A stretch of 64,000 bases of DNA from Cladorhizidae sp. MBARI D1340-BT2. Taxonomy: Eukaryota; Porifera; Demospongiae; Poecilosclerida; Cladorhizidae. Shown piece by piece: positions 22,624-38,125 of the stretch (positions within the stretch are counted from its first letter, which is position 1; each line of letters begins with the position of its first letter). Under the pieces are notes generated by a model. It searched no databases. It worked only from the letters and a program-made list of their open reading frames with translations, and was not told where the DNA came from. The DNA lies in the NCBI GenBank assembly GCA_028752905.1, contig JAQNBH010000013.1, positions 23,387,477-23,451,476 on the forward strand. The letters run 5' to 3'. Both the position numbers and the translations under genes were made by a program.

Positions 22624-25600
22624 TTATCTGTCTTTTGTACGTGCCAAAATTTTGAGTACTCTAAGTATTAGCAAGTTATGGTGATTTGAAGTGGTAAGGT
22701 TTGCGATCTTTCCTGGCGTTTTCCAGTTGCCAAAGCGGTGGCCTGCCAGTGAAAAACCACTACATTTATTGATAATCTGTTGACATGTTGCAGATAAGGG
22801 CCTTCTCTATCAGTTGACAAAATCTGGGACTTTGGTCTTGTTAATTAGGGCAGTTATGAATTGTACTCTTACTTGATGCTAAACATGTTAGCTTCGTAGA
22901 TTATCCACACTTCACTGAATAGACTTGATGTATAGCTATTAAGATAGGACTCTCTAAGTGCTCTCTCTTGATACCAAACATCCATATATTCTGCACACTT
23001 CACTGTAATGGACTTGCAAGATAGGTATCTCTCAGTGTTCTCTATCTTGAGCTAAACATGTTAGCTTCATAGATTCTCCACACTTCACTGAATAGACTTG
23101 ATATAATTATAGCTCTAAAGGTAGGCCTCTCCCTGTTCTCTCTCTTGATACCAAACATCCGTATATTCTGCATACATAGAATCACAAGATAGGTTTCTCT
23201 ATGTGTTCTCTATCTAGATGCTAAACAGGTTAGCTTCATAGATTCTCCACACTTCACTGTATAAACTTGATATATAGCTATTAAGATAGGTCTCTCCCTG
23301 TGCTCTCTGTTGATATCAAACATCCATAATATTCTGCACACTTCACTGTAATGGAATTGATATGATTCGAATGATAGGTTTCATTATGTGTTCTCTATCT
23401 TGATATTTGCCCTAATTTGGTCGATATGTTTCTCATTTTCCCCCCAAAAATCTTGTTATTTTGCCGTAAAGCTAATAACTTTTCTACACTTTACCCAAAA
23501 AAGATAATTTTTATATCACCTGATAGCCCTTCTAATTATCTGTCTTTTGTACGTGCCAAAATTTTGAGTACTCTAAGTATTAGCAAGTTATGGTGATTTG
23601 AAGTGGTAAGGTTTGCGATCTTTCCTGGCGTTTTCCAGTTGCCAAAGCGGTGGCCTGCCAGTGAAAAACCACTACATTTATTGATAATCTGTTGACATGT
23701 TGCAGATAAGGGCCTTCTCTATCAGTTGACAAAATCTGGGACTTTGGTCTTGTTAATTAGGGCAGTTATGAATTGTACTCTTACTTGATGCTAAACATGT
23801 TAGCTTCGTAGATTATCCACACTTCACTGAATAGACTTGATGTATAGCTATTAAGATAGGACTCTCTAAGTGCTCTCTCTTGATACCAAACATCCATATA
23901 TTCTGCACACTTCACTGTAATGGACTTGCAAGATAGGTATCTCTCAGTGTTCTCTATCTTGAGCTAAACATGTTAGCTTCATAGATTCTCCACACTTCAC
24001 TGAATAGACTTGATATAATTATAGCTCTAAAGGTAGGCCTCTCCCTGTTCTCTCTCTTGATACCAAACATCCGTATATTCTGCATACATAGAATCACAAG
24101 ATAGGTTTCTCTATGTGTTCTCTATCTAGATGCTAAACAGGTTAGCTTCATAGATTCTCCACACTTCACTGTATAAACTTGATATATAGCTATTAAGATA
24201 GGTCTCTCCCTGTGCTCTCTGTTGATATCAAACATCCATAATATTCTGCACACTTCACTGTAATGGACTTGATATGATTCGAATGATAGGTTTCATTATG
24301 TGTTCTCTATCTTGATATTTGCCCTACTTTGGTCTATATGTTTCTCATTTCCCCCCCAAAAATCTTGTTATTTTGCCGTAAAGCTCATAACTTTTCTACA
24401 CTTTACCCAAAAAAGATAATTTTTATATCACCGGATAGCCCTTCTAATTATCTGTCTTTTGTACGTGCCAAAATTTTGAGTACTCTAAGTATTAGCAAGT
24501 TATGGTGATTTGAAGTGGTAAGGTTTGCGATCTTTCCTGGCGTTTTCCAGTTGCCAAAGCGGTGGCCTGCCAGTGAAAAACCACTACATTTATTGATAAT
24601 CTGTTGACATGTTGCAGATAAGGGCCTTCTCTATCAGTTGACAAAATCTGGGACTTTGGTCTTGTTAATTAGGGCAGTTATGAATTGTACTCTTACTTGA
24701 TGCTAAACATGTTAGCTTCGTAGATTATCCACACTTCACTGAATAGACTTGATGTATAGCTATTAAGATAGGACTCTCTAAGTGCTCTCTCTTGATACCA
24801 AACATCCATATATTCTGCACACTTCACTGTAATGGACTTGCAAGATAGGTATCTCTCAGTGTTCTCTATCTTGAGCTAAACATGTTAGCTTCATAGATTC
24901 TCCACACTTCACTGAATAGACTTGATATAATTATAGCTCTAAAGGTAGGCCTCTCCCTGTTCTCTCTCTTGATACCAAACATCCGTATATTCTGCATACA
25001 TAGAATCACAAGATAGGTTTCTCTATGTGTTCTCTATCTAGATGCTAAACAGGTTAGCTTCATAGATTCTCCACACTTCACTGTATAAACTTGATATATA
25101 GCTATTAAGATAGGTCTCTCCCTGTGCTCTCTGTTGATATCAAACATCCATAATATTCTGCACACTTCACTGTAATGGACTTGATATGATTCGAATGATA
25201 GGTTTCATTATGTGTTCTCTATCTTGATATTTGCCCTAATTTGGTCTATATGTTTCTCATTTTCCCCCCAAAAATCTTGTTATTTTGCCGTTAAGCTCAT
25301 AACTTTTCTACACTTTACCCAAAAAAGATAATTTTTATATCATCGGATAGCCCTTCTAATTATCTGTCTTTTGTACGTGCCAAAATTTTGAGTACTCTAA
25401 GTATTAGCAAGTTATGGTGATTTGAAGTGGTAAGGTTTGCGATCTTTCCTGGCGTTTTCCAGTTGCCAAAGCGGTGGCCTGCCAGTGAAAAACCACTACA
25501 TTTATTGATAATCTGTTGACATGTTGCAGATAAGGGCCTTCTCTATCAGTTGACAAAATCTGGGACTTTGGTCTTGTTAATTAGGGCAGTTATGAATTGT

Positions 25601-27183
25601 ACTCTTACTTGATGCTAAACATGTTAGCTTCGTAGATTATCCACACTTCACTGAATAGACTTGATGTATAGCTATTAAGATAGGACTCTCTAAGTGCTCT
25701 CTCTTGATACCAAACATCCATATATTCTGCACACTTCACTGTAATGGACTTGCAAGATAGGTATCTCTCAGTGTTCTCTATCTTGAGCTAAACATGTTAG
25801 CTTCATAGATTCTCCACACTTCACTGAATAGACTTGATATAATTATAGCTCTAAAGGTAGGCCTCTCCCTGTTCTCTCTCTTGATACCAAACATCCGTAT
25901 ATTCTGCATACATAGAATCACAAGATAGGTTTCTCTATGTGTTCTCTATCTAGATGCTAAACAGGTTAGCTTCATAGATTCTCCACACTTCACTGTATAA
26001 ACTTGATATATAGCTATTAAGATAGGTCTCTCCCTGTGCTCTCTGTTGATATCAAACATCCATAATATTCTGCACACTTCACTGTAATGGACTTGATATG
26101 ATTCGAATGATAGGTTTCATTATGTGTTCTCTATCTTGATATTTGCCCTACTTTGGTCTATATGTTTCTCATTTCCCCCCCAAAAATCTTGTTATTTTGC
26201 CGTAAAGCTCATAACTTTTCTACACTTTACCCAAAAAAGATAATTTTTATATCACCGGATAGCCCTTCTAATTATCTGTCTTTTGTACGTGCCAAAATTT
26301 TGAGTACTCTAAGTATTAGCAAGTTATGGTGATTTGAAGTGGTAAGGTTTGCGATCTTTCCTGGCGTTTTCCAGTTGCCAAAGCGGTGGCCTGCCAGTGA
26401 AAAACCACTACATTTATTGATAATCTGTTGACATGTTGCAGATAAGGGCCTTCTCTATCAGTTGACAAAATCTGGGACTTTGGTCTTGTTAATTAGGGCA
26501 GTTATGAATTGTACTCTTACTTGATGCTAAACATGTTAGCTTCGTAGATTATCCACACTTCACTGAATAGACTTGATGTATAGCTATTAAGATAGGACTC
26601 TCTAAGTGCTCTCTCTTGATACCAAACATCCATATATTCTGCACACTTCACTGTAATGGACTTGCAAGATAGGTATCTCTCAGTGTTCTCTATCTTGAGC
26701 TAAACATGTTAGCTTCATAGATTCTCCACACTTCACTGAATAGACTTGATATAATTATAGCTCTAAAGGTAGGCCTCTCCCTGTTCTCTCTCTTGATACC
26801 AAACATCCGTATATTCTGCATACATAGAATCACAAGATAGGTTTCTCTATGTGTTCTCTATCTAGATGCTAAACAGGTTAGCTTCATAGATTCTCCACAC
26901 TTCACTGTATAAACTTGATATATAGCTATTAAGATAGGTCTCTCCCTGTGCTCTCTGTTGATATCAAACATCCATAATATTCTGCACACTTCACTGTAAT
27001 GGACTTGATATGATTCGAATGATAGGTTTCATTATGTGTTCTCTATCTTGATATTTGCCCTAATTTGGTCTATATGTTTCTAATTTTCCCCCCAAAAATC
27101 TTGTTATTTTGCCGTAAAGCTCATAACTTTTCTACACTTTACCCAAAAAAGATAATTTTTATATCACCGGATAGCCCTTCTAA
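22624..27183 (+). repeat. Monomers 26-30, mixed types
   Basis: M26: 800G, 851A, with private changes at 23356 and 23521 (CACCTGATAG). M27 and M29: 792C, 811C, tract T3C7A5. M28: 846T, 896T. M30: 811A. M27 and M29 match with M28 between them, which suggests an 1,824-bp shift. Confidence 0.85.
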
Positions 27184-30100
27184 TTATCTGTCTTTTGTAC
27201 GTGCCAAAATTTTGAGTACTCTAAGTATTAGCAAGTTATGGTGATTTGAAGTGGTAAGGTTTGCGATCTTTCCTGGCGTTTTCCAGTTGCCAAAGCGGTG
27301 GCCTGCCAGTGAAAAACCACTACATTTATTGATAATCTGTTGACATGTTGCAGATAAGGGCCTTCTCTATCAGTTGACAAAATCTGGGACTTTGGTCTTG
27401 TTAATTAGGGCAGTTATGAATTGTACTCTTACTTGATGCTAAACATGTTAGCTTCGTAGATTATCCACACTTCACTGAATAGACTTGATGTATAGCTATT
27501 AAGATAGGACTCTCTAAGTGCTCTCTCTTGATACCAAACATCCATATATTCTGCACACTTCACTGTAATGGACTTGCAAGATAGGTATCTCTCAGTGTTC
27601 TCTATCTTGAGCTAAACATGTTAGCTTCATAGATTCTCCACACTTCACTGAATAGACTTGATATAATTATAGCTCTAAAGGTAGGCCTCTCTCTGTTCTC
27701 TCTCTTGATACCAAACATCCGTATATTCTGCATACATAGAATCACAAGATAGGTTTCTCTATGTGTTCTCTATCTAGATGCTAAACAGGTTAGCTTCATA
27801 GATTCTCCACACTTCACTGTATAAACTTGATATATAGCTATTAAGATAGGTCTCTCCCTGTGCTCTCTGTTGATATCAAACATCCATAATATTCTGCACA
27901 CTTCACTGTAATGGACTTGATATGATTCGAATGATAGGTTTCATTATGTGTTCTCTATCTTGATATTTGCCCTAATTTGGTCTATATGTTTCTCATTTTC
28001 CCCCCAAAAATCTTGTTATTTTGCCGTAAAGCTCATAACTTTTCTACACTTTACCCAAAAAAGATAATTTTTATATCACCGGATAGCCCTTCTAATTATC
28101 TGTCTTTTGTACGTGCCAAAATTTTGAGTACTCTAAGTATTAGCAAGTTATGTTGATTTGAAGTGGTAAGGTTTGCGATCTTTCCTGGCGTTTTCCAGTT
28201 GCCAAAGCGGTGGCCTGCCAGTGAAAAACCACTACATTTATTGATAATCTGTTGACATGTTGCAGATAAGGGCCTTCTCTATCAGTTGACAAAATCTGGG
28301 ACTTTGGTCTTGTTAATTAGGGCAGTTATGAATTGTACTCTTACTTGATGCTAAACATGTTAGCTTCGTAGATTATCCACACTTCACTGAATAGACTTGA
28401 TGTATAGCTATTAAGATAGGACCCTCTAAGTGCTCTCTCTTGATACCAAACATCCATATATTCTGCACACTTCACTGTAATGGACTTGCAAGATAGGTAT
28501 CTCTCAGTGTTCTCTATCTTGAGCTAAACATGTTAGCTTCATAGATTCTCCACACTTCACTGAATAGACTTGATATAATTATAGCTCTAAAGGTAGGCCT
28601 CTCCCTGTTCTCTCTCTTGATACCAAACATCCGTATATTCTGCATACATAGAATCACAAGATAGGTTTCTCTATGTGTTCTCTATCTAGATGCTAAACAG
28701 GTTAGCTTCATAGATTCTCCACACTTCACTGTATAAACTTGATATATAGCTATTAAGATAGGTCTCTCCCTGTGCTCTCTGTTGATATCAAACATCCATA
28801 ATATTCTGCACACTTCACTGTAATGGACTTGATATGATTCGAATGATAGGTTTCATTATGTGTTCTCTATCTTGATATTTGCCCTAATTTGGTCTATATG
28901 TTTCTCATTTTCCCCCCAAAAATCTTGTTATTTTGCCGTTAAGCTCATAACTTTTCTACACTTTACCCAAAAAAGATAATTTTTATATCATCGGATAGCC
29001 CTTCTAATTATCTGTCTTTTGTACGTGCCAAAATTTTGAGTACTCTAAGTATTAGCAAGTTATGGTGATTTGAAGTGGTAAGGTTTGCGATCTTTCCTGG
29101 CGTTTTCCAGTTGCCAAAGCGGTGGCCTGCCAGTGAAAAACCACTACATTTATTGATAATCTGTTGACATGTTGCAGATAAGGGCCTTCTCTATCAGTTG
29201 ACAAAATCTGGGACTTTGGTCTTGTTAATTAGGGCAGTTATGAATTGTACTCTTACTTGATGCTAAACATGTTAGCTTCGTAGATTATCCACACTTCACT
29301 GAATAGACTTGATGTATAGCTATTAAGATAGGACTCTCTAAGTGCTCTCTCTTGATACCAAACATCCATATATTCTGCACACTTCACTGTAATGGACTTG
29401 CAAGATAGGTATCTCTCAGTGTTCTCTATCTTGAGCTAAACATGTTAGCTTCATAGATTCTCCACACTTCACTGAATAGACTTGATATAATTATAGCTCT
29501 AAAGGTAGGCCTCTCTCTGTTCTCTCTCTTGATACCAAACATCCGTATATTCTGCATACATAGAATCACAAGATAGGTTTCTCTATGTGTTCTCTATCTT
29601 GATGCTAAACAGGTTAGCTTCATAGATTCTCCACACTTCACTGTATAAACTTGATATATAGCTATTAAGATAGGTCTCTCCCTGTGCTCTCTGTTGATAT
29701 CAAACATCCATAATATTCTGCACACTTCACTGTAATGGACTTGATATGATTCGAATGATAGGTTTCATTATGTGTTCTCTATCTTGATATTTGCCCTAAT
29801 TTGGTCTATATGTTTCTCATTTTCCCCCCAAAAATCTTGTTATTTTGCCGTAAAGCTCATAACTTTTCTACACTTTACCCAAAAAAGATAATTTTTATAT
29901 CATCGGATAGCCCTTCTAATTATCTGTCTTTTGTACGTGCCAAAATTTTGAGTACTCTAAGTATTAGCAAGTTATGGTGATTTGAAGTGGTAAGGTTTGC
30001 GATCTTTCCTGGCGTTTTCCAGTTGCCAAAGCGGTGGCCTGCCAGTGAAAAACCACTACATTTATTGATAATCTGTTGACATGTTGCAGATAAGGGCCTT

Positions 30101-30831
30101 CTCTATCAGTTGACAAAATCTGGGACTTTGGTCTTGTTAATTAGGGCAGTTATGAATTGTACTCTTACTTGATGCTAAACATGTTAGCTTCGTAGATTAT
30201 CCACACTTCACTGAATAGACTTGATGTATAGCTATTAAGATAGGACTCTCTAAGTGCTCTCTCTTGATACCAAACATCCATATATTCTGCACACTTCACT
30301 GTAATGGACTTGCAAGATAGGTATCTCTCAGTGTTCTCTATCTTGAGCTAAACATGTTAGCTTCATAGATTCTCCACACTTCACTGAATAGACTTGATAT
30401 AATTATAGCTCTAAAGGTAGGCCTCTCCCTGTTCTCTCTCTTGATACCAAACATCCGTATATTCTGCATACATAGAATCACAAGATAGGTTTCTCTATGT
30501 GTTCTCTATCTAGATGCTAAACAGGTTAGCTTCATAGATTCTCCACACTTCACTGTATAAACTTGATATATAGCTATTAAGATAGGTCTCTCCCTGTGCT
30601 CTCTGTTGATATCAAACATCCATAATATTCTGCACACTTCACTGTAATGGACTTGATATGATTCGATTGATAGGTTTCATTATGTGTTCTCTATCTTGAT
30701 ATTTGCCCTAATTTGGTCGATATGTTTCTCATTTTCCCCCCAAAAATCTTGTTATTTTGCCGTAAAGCTAATAACTTTTCTACACTTTACCCAAAAAAGA
30801 TAATTGTTATATCACCGGATAGCCCTTCTAA
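27184..30831 (+). repeat. Monomers 31-34, first appearance of the 58T allele
   Basis: M31: 509T with 593A. M32: 58T (TTATGTTGATT), 328C, 846T, 896T; this is the first 58T in the window. M33: 509T, 593T, 896T. M34: 800G, 851A, with private changes at 30667 and 30806. M32 combines left-domain 896T with the later 58T/328C pair and is a likely transition copy. Confidence 0.85.
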
Positions 30832-31742
30832 TTATCTGTCTTTTGTACGTGCCAAAATTTTGAGTACTCTAAGTATTAGCAAGTTATGGTGATTTGAAGT
30901 GGTAAGGTTTGCGATCTTTCCTGGCGTTTTCCAGTTGCCAAAGCGGTGGCCTGCCAGTGAAAAACCACTACATTTATTGATAATCTGTTGACATGTTGCA
31001 GATAAGGGCCTTCTCTATCAGTTGACAAAATCTGGGACTTTGGTCTTGTTAATTAGGGCAGTTATGAATTGTACTCTTACTTGATGCTAAACATGTTAGC
31101 TTCGTAGATTATCCACACTTCACTGAATAGACTTGATGTATAGCTATTAAGATAGGACTCTCTAAGTGCTCTCTCTTGATACCAAACATCCATATATTCT
31201 GCACACTTCACTGTAATGGACTTGCAAGATAGGTATCTCTCAGTGTTCTCTATCTTGAGCTAAACATGTTAGCTTCATAGATTCTCCACACTTCACTGAA
31301 TAGACTTGATATAATTATAGCTCTAAAGGTAGGCCTCTCCCTGTTCTCTCTCTTGATACCAAACATCCGTATATTCTGCATACATAGAATCACAAGATAG
31401 GTTTCTCTATGTGTTCTCTATCTAGATGCTAAACAGGTTAGCTTCATAGATTCTCCACACTTCACTGTATAAACTTGATATATAGCTATTAAGATAGGTC
31501 TCTCCCTGTGCTCTCTGTTGATATCAAACATCCATAATATTCTGCACACTTCACTGTAATGGACTTGATATGATTCGAATGATAGGTTTCATTATGTGTT
31601 CTCTATCTTGATATTTGCCCTACTTTGGTCTATATGTTTCTAATTTTCCCCCCAAAAATCTTGTTATTTTGCCGTAAAGCTCATAACTTTCTACACTTTA
31701 CCCAAAAAAGATAATTTTTATATCACCGGATAGCCCTTCTAA
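30832..31742 (+). repeat. Monomer 35, 911 bp, last 792C copy
   Basis: A T is missing in the ATAACTTTTCTAC run near 31689 (read as ATAACTTTCTAC), giving 911 bp. It is also the last monomer in the window with 792C. Confidence 0.9.
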
Positions 31743-34700
31743 TTATCTGTCTTTTGTACGTGCCAAAATTTTGAGTACTCTAAGTATTAGCAAGTTATGT
31801 TGATTTGAAGTGGTAAGGTTTGCGATCTTTCCTGGCGTTTTCCAGTTGCCAAAGCGGTGGCCTGCCAGTGAAAAACCACTACATTTATTGATAATCTGTT
31901 GACATGTTGCAGATAAGGGCCTTCTCTATCAGTTGACAAAATCTGGGACTTTGGTCTTGTTAATTAGGGCAGTTATGAATTGTACTCTTACTTGATGCTA
32001 AACATGTTAGCTTCGTAGATTATCCACACTTCACTGAATAGACTTGATGTATAGCTATTAAGATAGGACCCTCTAAGTGCTCTCTCTTGATACCAAACAT
32101 CCATATATTCTGCACACTTCACTGTAATGGACTTGCAAGATAGGTATCTCTCAGTGTTCTCTATCTTGAGCTAAACATGTTAGCTTCATAGATTCTCCAC
32201 ACTTCACTGAATAGACTTGATATAATTATAGCTCTAAAGGTAGGCCTCTCCCTGTTCTCTCTCTTGATACCAAACATCCGTATATTCTGCATACATAGAA
32301 TCACAAGATAGGTTTCTCTATGTGTTCTCTATCTAGATGCTAAACAGGTTAGCTTCATAGATTCTCCACACTTCACTGTATAAACTTGATATATAGCTAT
32401 TAAGATAGGTCTCTCCCTGTGCTCTCTGTTGATATCAAACATCCATAATATTCTGCACACTTCACTGTAATGGACTTGATATGATTCGAATGATAGGTTT
32501 CATTATGTGTTCTCTATCTTGATATTTGCCCTAATTTGGTCTATATGTTTCTAATTTCCCCCCCAAAAATCTTGTTATTTTGCCGTAAAGCTCATAACTT
32601 TTCTACACTTTACCCAAAAAAGATAATTTTTATATCACCGGATAGCCCTTCTAATTATCTGTCTTTTGTACGTGCCAAAATTTTGAGTACTCTAAGTATT
32701 AGCAAGTTATGGTGATTTGAAGTGGTAAGGTTTGCGATCTTTCCTGGCGTTTTCCAGTTGCCAAAGCGGTGGCCTGCCAGTGAAAAACCACTACATTTAT
32801 TGATAATCTGTTGACATGTTGCAGATAAGGGCCTTCTCTATCAGTTGACAAAATCTGGGACTTTGGTCTTGTTAATTAGGGCAGTTATGAATTGTACTCT
32901 TACTTGATGCTAAACATGTTAGCTTCGTAGATTATCCACACTTCACTGAATAGACTTGATGTATAGCTATTAAGATAGGACTCTCTAAGTGCTCTCTCTT
33001 GATACCAAACATCCATATATTCTGCACACTTCACTGTAATGGACTTGCAAGATAGGTATCTCTCAGTGTTCTCTATCTTGAGCTAAACATGTTAGCTTCA
33101 TAGATTCTCCACACTTCACTGAATAGACTTGATATAATTATAGCTCTAAAGGTAGGCCTCTCTCTGTTCTCTCTCTTGATACCAAACATCCGTATATTCT
33201 GCATACATAGAATCACAAGATAGGTTTCTCTATGTGTTCTCTATCTAGATGCTAAACAGGTTAGCTTCATAGATTCTCCACACTTCACTGTATAAACTTG
33301 ATATATAGCTATTAAGATAGGTCTCTCCCTGTGCTCTCTGTTGATATCAAACATCCATAATATTCTGCACACTTCACTGTAATGGACTTGATATGATTCG
33401 AATGATAGGTTTCATTATGTGTTCTCTATCTTGATATTTGCCCTAATTTGGTCTATATGTTTCTCATTTTCCCCCCAAAAATCTTGTTATTTTGCCGTAA
33501 AGCTCATAACTTTTCTACACTTTACCCCAAAAAGATAATTTTTATATCACCGGATAGCCCTTCTAATTATCTGTCTTTTGTACGTGCCAAAATTTTGAGT
33601 ACTCTAAGTATTAGCAAGTTATGTTGATTTGAAGTGGTAAGGTTTGCGATCTTTCCTGGCGTTTTCCAGTTGCCAAAGCGGTGGCCTGCCAGTGAAAAAC
33701 CACTACATTTATTGATAATCTGTTGACATGTTGCAGATAAGGGCCTTCTCTATCAGTTGACAAAATCTGGGACTTTGGTCTTGTTAATTAGGGCAGTTAT
33801 GAATTGTACTCTTACTTGATGCTAAACATGTTAGCTTCGTAGATTATCCACACTTCACTGAATAGACTTGATGTATAGCTATTAAGATAGGACCCTCTAA
33901 GTGCTCTCTCTTGATACCAAACATCCATATATTCTGCACACTTCACTGTAATGGACTTGCATGATAGGTATCTCTCAGTGTTCTCTATCTTGAGCTAAAC
34001 ATGTTAGCTTCATAGATTCTCCACACTTCACTGAATAGACTTGATATAATTATAGCTCTAAAGGTAGGCCTCTCCCTGTTCTCTCTCTTGATACCAAACA
34101 TCCGTATATTCTGCATACATAGAATCACAAGATAGGTTTCTCTATGTGTTCTCTATCTAGATGCTAAACAGGTTAGCTTCATAGATTCTCCACACTTCAC
34201 TGTATAAACTTGATATATAGCTATTAAGATAGGTCTCTCCCTGTGCTCTCTGTTGATATCAAACATCCATAATATTCTGCACACTTCACTGTAATGGACT
34301 TGATATGATTCGAATGATAGGTTTCATTATGTGTTCTCTATCTTGATATTTGCCCTAATTTGGTCTATATGTTTCTAATTTTCCCCCCAAAAATCTTGTT
34401 ATTTTGCCGTAAAGCTCATAACTTTTCTACACTTTACCCAAAAAAGATAATTTTTATATCACCGGATAGCCCTTCTAATTATCTGTCTTTTGTACGTGCC
34501 AAAATTTTGAGTACTCTAAGTATTAGCAAGTTATGGTGATTTGAAGTGGTAAGGTTTGCGATCTTTCCTGGCGTTTTCCAGTTGCCAAAGCGGTGGCCTG
34601 CCAGTGAAAAACCACTACATTTATTGATAATCTGTTGACATGTTGCAGATAAGGGCCTTCTCTATCAGTTGACAAAATCTGGGACTTTGGTCTTGTTAAT

Positions 34701-37214
34701 TAGGGCAGTTATGAATTGTACTCTTACTTGATGCTAAACATGTTAGCTTCGTAGATTATCCACACTTCACTGAATAGACTTGATGTATAGCTATTAAGAT
34801 AGGACTCTCTAAGTGCTCTCTCTTGATACCAAACATCCATATATTCTGCACACTTCACTGTAATGGACTTGCAAGATAGGTATCTCTCAGTGTTCTCTAT
34901 CTTGAGCTAAACATGTTAGCTTCATAGATTCTCCACACTTCACTGAATAGACTTGATATAATTATAGCTCTAAAGGTAGGCCTCTCCCTGTTCTCTCTCT
35001 TGATACCAAACATCCGTATATTCTGCATACATAGAATCACAAGATAGGTTTCTCTATGTGTTCTCTATCTAGATGCTAAACAGGTTAGCTTCATAGATTC
35101 TCCACACTTCACTGTATAAACTTGATATATAGCTATTAAGATAGGTCTCTCCCTGTGCTCTCTGTTGATATCAAACATCCATAATATTCTGCACACTTCA
35201 CTGTAATGGACTTGATATGATTCGAATGATAGGTTTCATTATGTGTTCTCTATCTTGATATTTGCCCTAATTTGGTCTATATGTTTCTAATTTTCCCCCA
35301 AAAAATCTTGTTATTTTGCCGTAAAGCTCATAACTTTTCTACACTTTACCCAAAAAAGATAATTTTTATATCACCGGATAGCCCTTCTAATTATCTGTCT
35401 TTTGTACGTGCCAAAATTTTGAGTACTCTAAGTATTAGCAAGTTATGGTGATTTGAAGTGGTAAGGTTTGCGATCTTTCCTGGCGTTTTCCAGTTGCCAA
35501 AGCGGTGGCCTGCCAGTGAAAAACCACTACATTTATTGATAATCTGTTGACATGTTGCAGATAAGGGCCTTCTCTATCAGTTGACAAAATCTGGGACTTT
35601 GGTCTTGTTAATTAGGGCAGTTATGAATTGTACTCTTACTTGATGCTAAACATGTTAGCTTCGTAGATTATCCACACTTCACTGAATAGACTTGATGTAT
35701 AGCTATTAAGATAGGACTCTCTAAGTGCTCTCTCTTGATACCAAACATCCATATATTCTGCACACTTCACTGTAATGGACTTGCAAGATAGGTATCTCTC
35801 AGTGTTCTCTATCTTGAGCTAAACATGTTAGCTTCATAGATTCTCCACACTTCACTGAATAGACTTGATATAATTATAGCTCTAAAGGTAGGCCTCTCCC
35901 TGTTCTCTCTCTTGATACCAAACATCCGTATATTCTGCATACATAGAATCACAAGATAGGTTTCTCTATGTGTTCTCTATCTAGATGCTAAACAGGTTAG
36001 CTTCATAGATTCTCCACACTTCACTGTATAAACTTGATATATAGCTATTAAGATAGGTCTCTCCCTGTGCTCTCTGTTGATATCAAACATCCATAATATT
36101 CTGCACACTTCACTGTAATGGACTTGATATGATTCGAATGATAGGTTTCATTATGTGTTCTCTATCTTGATATTTGCCCTAATTTGGTCTATATGTTTCT
36201 CATTTCCCCCCCAAAAATCTTGTTATTTTGCCGTAAAGCTCATAACTTTTCTACACTTTACCCAAAAAAGATAATTTTTATATCACCGGATAGCCCTTCT
36301 AATTATCTGTCTTTTGTACGTGCCAAAATTTTGAGTACTCTAAGTATTAGCAAGTTATGTTGATTTGAAGTGGTAAGGTTTGCGATCTTTCCTGGCGTTT
36401 TCCAGTTGCCAAAGCGGTGGCCTGCCAGTGAAAAACCACTACATTTATTGATAATCTGTTGACATGTTGCAGATAAGGGCCTTCTCTATCAGTTGACAAA
36501 ATCTGGGACTTTGGTCTTGTTAATTAGGGCAGTTATGAATTGTACTCTTACTTGATGCTAAACATGTTAGCTTCGTAGATTATCCACACTTCACTGAATA
36601 GACTTGATGTATAGCTATTAAGATAGGACTCTCTAAGTGCTCTCTCTTGATACCAAACATCCATATATTCTGCACACTTCACTGTAATGGACTTGCAAGA
36701 TAGGTATCTCTCAGTGTTCTCTATCTTGAGCTAAACATGTTAGCTTCATAGATTCTCCACACTTCACTGAATAGACTTGATATAATTATAGCTCTAAAGG
36801 TAGGCCTCTCTCTGTTCTCTCTCTTGATACCAAACATCCGTATATTCTGCATACATAGAATCACAAGATAGGTTTCTCTATGTGTTCTCTATCTAGATGC
36901 TAAACAGGTTAGCTTCATAGATTCTCCACACTTCACTGTATAAACTTGATATATAGCTATTAAGATAGGTCTCTCCCTGTGCTCTCTGTTGATATCAAAC
37001 ATCCATAATATTCTGCACACTTCACTGTAATGGACTTGATATGATTCGAATGATAGGTTTCATTATGTGTTCTCTATCTTGATATTTGCCCTAATTTGGT
37101 CTATATGTTTCTCATTTTCCCCCCAAAAATCTTGTTATTTTGCCGTAAAGCTCATAACTTTTCTACACTTTACCCAAAAAAGATAATTTTTATATCACCG
37201 GATAGCCCTTCTAA
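31743..37214 (+). repeat. Monomers 36-41, start of the 58T-rich domain
   Basis: M36: 58T, 328C, 811A, T3C7A5. M37: 509T, 811C, and a CCCCAAAAA boundary shift in the second A-run. M38: 58T, 328C, 811A, with a private CATGATAGG. M39: 811A, T4C5A6. M40: 811C, T3C7A5. M41: 58T, 509T, 811C. The 792C, 851A, 896T and 113T alleles of the left domain are gone. Confidence 0.85.
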
Positions 37215-38125
37215 TTATCTGTCTTTTGTACGTGCCAAAATTTTGAGTACTCTAAGTATTAGCAAGTTATGTTGATTTGAAGTGGTAAGGTTTGCGATCT
37301 TTCCTGGCGTTTTCCAGTTGCCAAAGCGGTGGCCTGCCAGTGAAAAACCACTACATTTATTGATAATCTGTTGACATGTTGCAGATAAGGGCCTTCTCTA
37401 TCAGTTGACAAAATCTGGGACTTTGGTCTTGTTAATTAGGGCAGTTATGAATTGTACTCTTACTTGATGCTAAACATGTTAGCTTCGTAGATTATCCACA
37501 CTTCACTGAATAGACTTGATGTATAGCTATTAAGATAGGACCCTCTAAGTGCTCTCTCTTGATACCAAACATCCATATATTCTGCACACTTCACTGTAAT
37601 GGACTTGCAAGATAGGTATCTCTCAGTGTTCTCTATCTTGAGCTAAACATGTTAGCTTCATAGATTCTCCACACTTCACTGAATAGACTTGATATAATTA
37701 TAGCTCTAAAGGTAGGCCTCTCCCTGTTCTCTCTCTTGATACCAAACATCCGTATATTCTGCATACATAGAATCACAAGATAGGTTTCTCTATGTGTTCT
37801 CTATCTAGATGCTAAACAGGTTAGCTTCATAGATTCTCCACACTTCACTGTATAAACTTGATATATAGCTATTAAGATAGGTCTCTCCCTGTGCTCTCTG
37901 TTGATATCAAACATCCATAATATTCTGCACACTTCACTGTAATGGACTTGATATGATTCGAATGATAGGTTTCATTATGTGTTTTTTTCTTGATATTTGC
38001 CCTAATTTGGTCTATATGTTTCTAATTTTCCCCCCAAAAATCTTGTTATTTTGCCGTAAAGCTCATAACTTTTCTACACTTTACCCAAAAAAGATAATTT
38101 TTATATCACCGGATAGCCCTTCTAA
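37215..38125 (+). repeat. Monomer 42, 911 bp, with a T-run replacement
   Basis: At 37984-37988 five Ts replace the CTCTAT found in other copies (GTGTTTTTTTCTTGAT), a clustered change with a net loss of 1 bp. Otherwise it is 58T, 328C, 811A. The frame shift it causes opens a 77-codon reading frame that is not a gene. Confidence 0.9.
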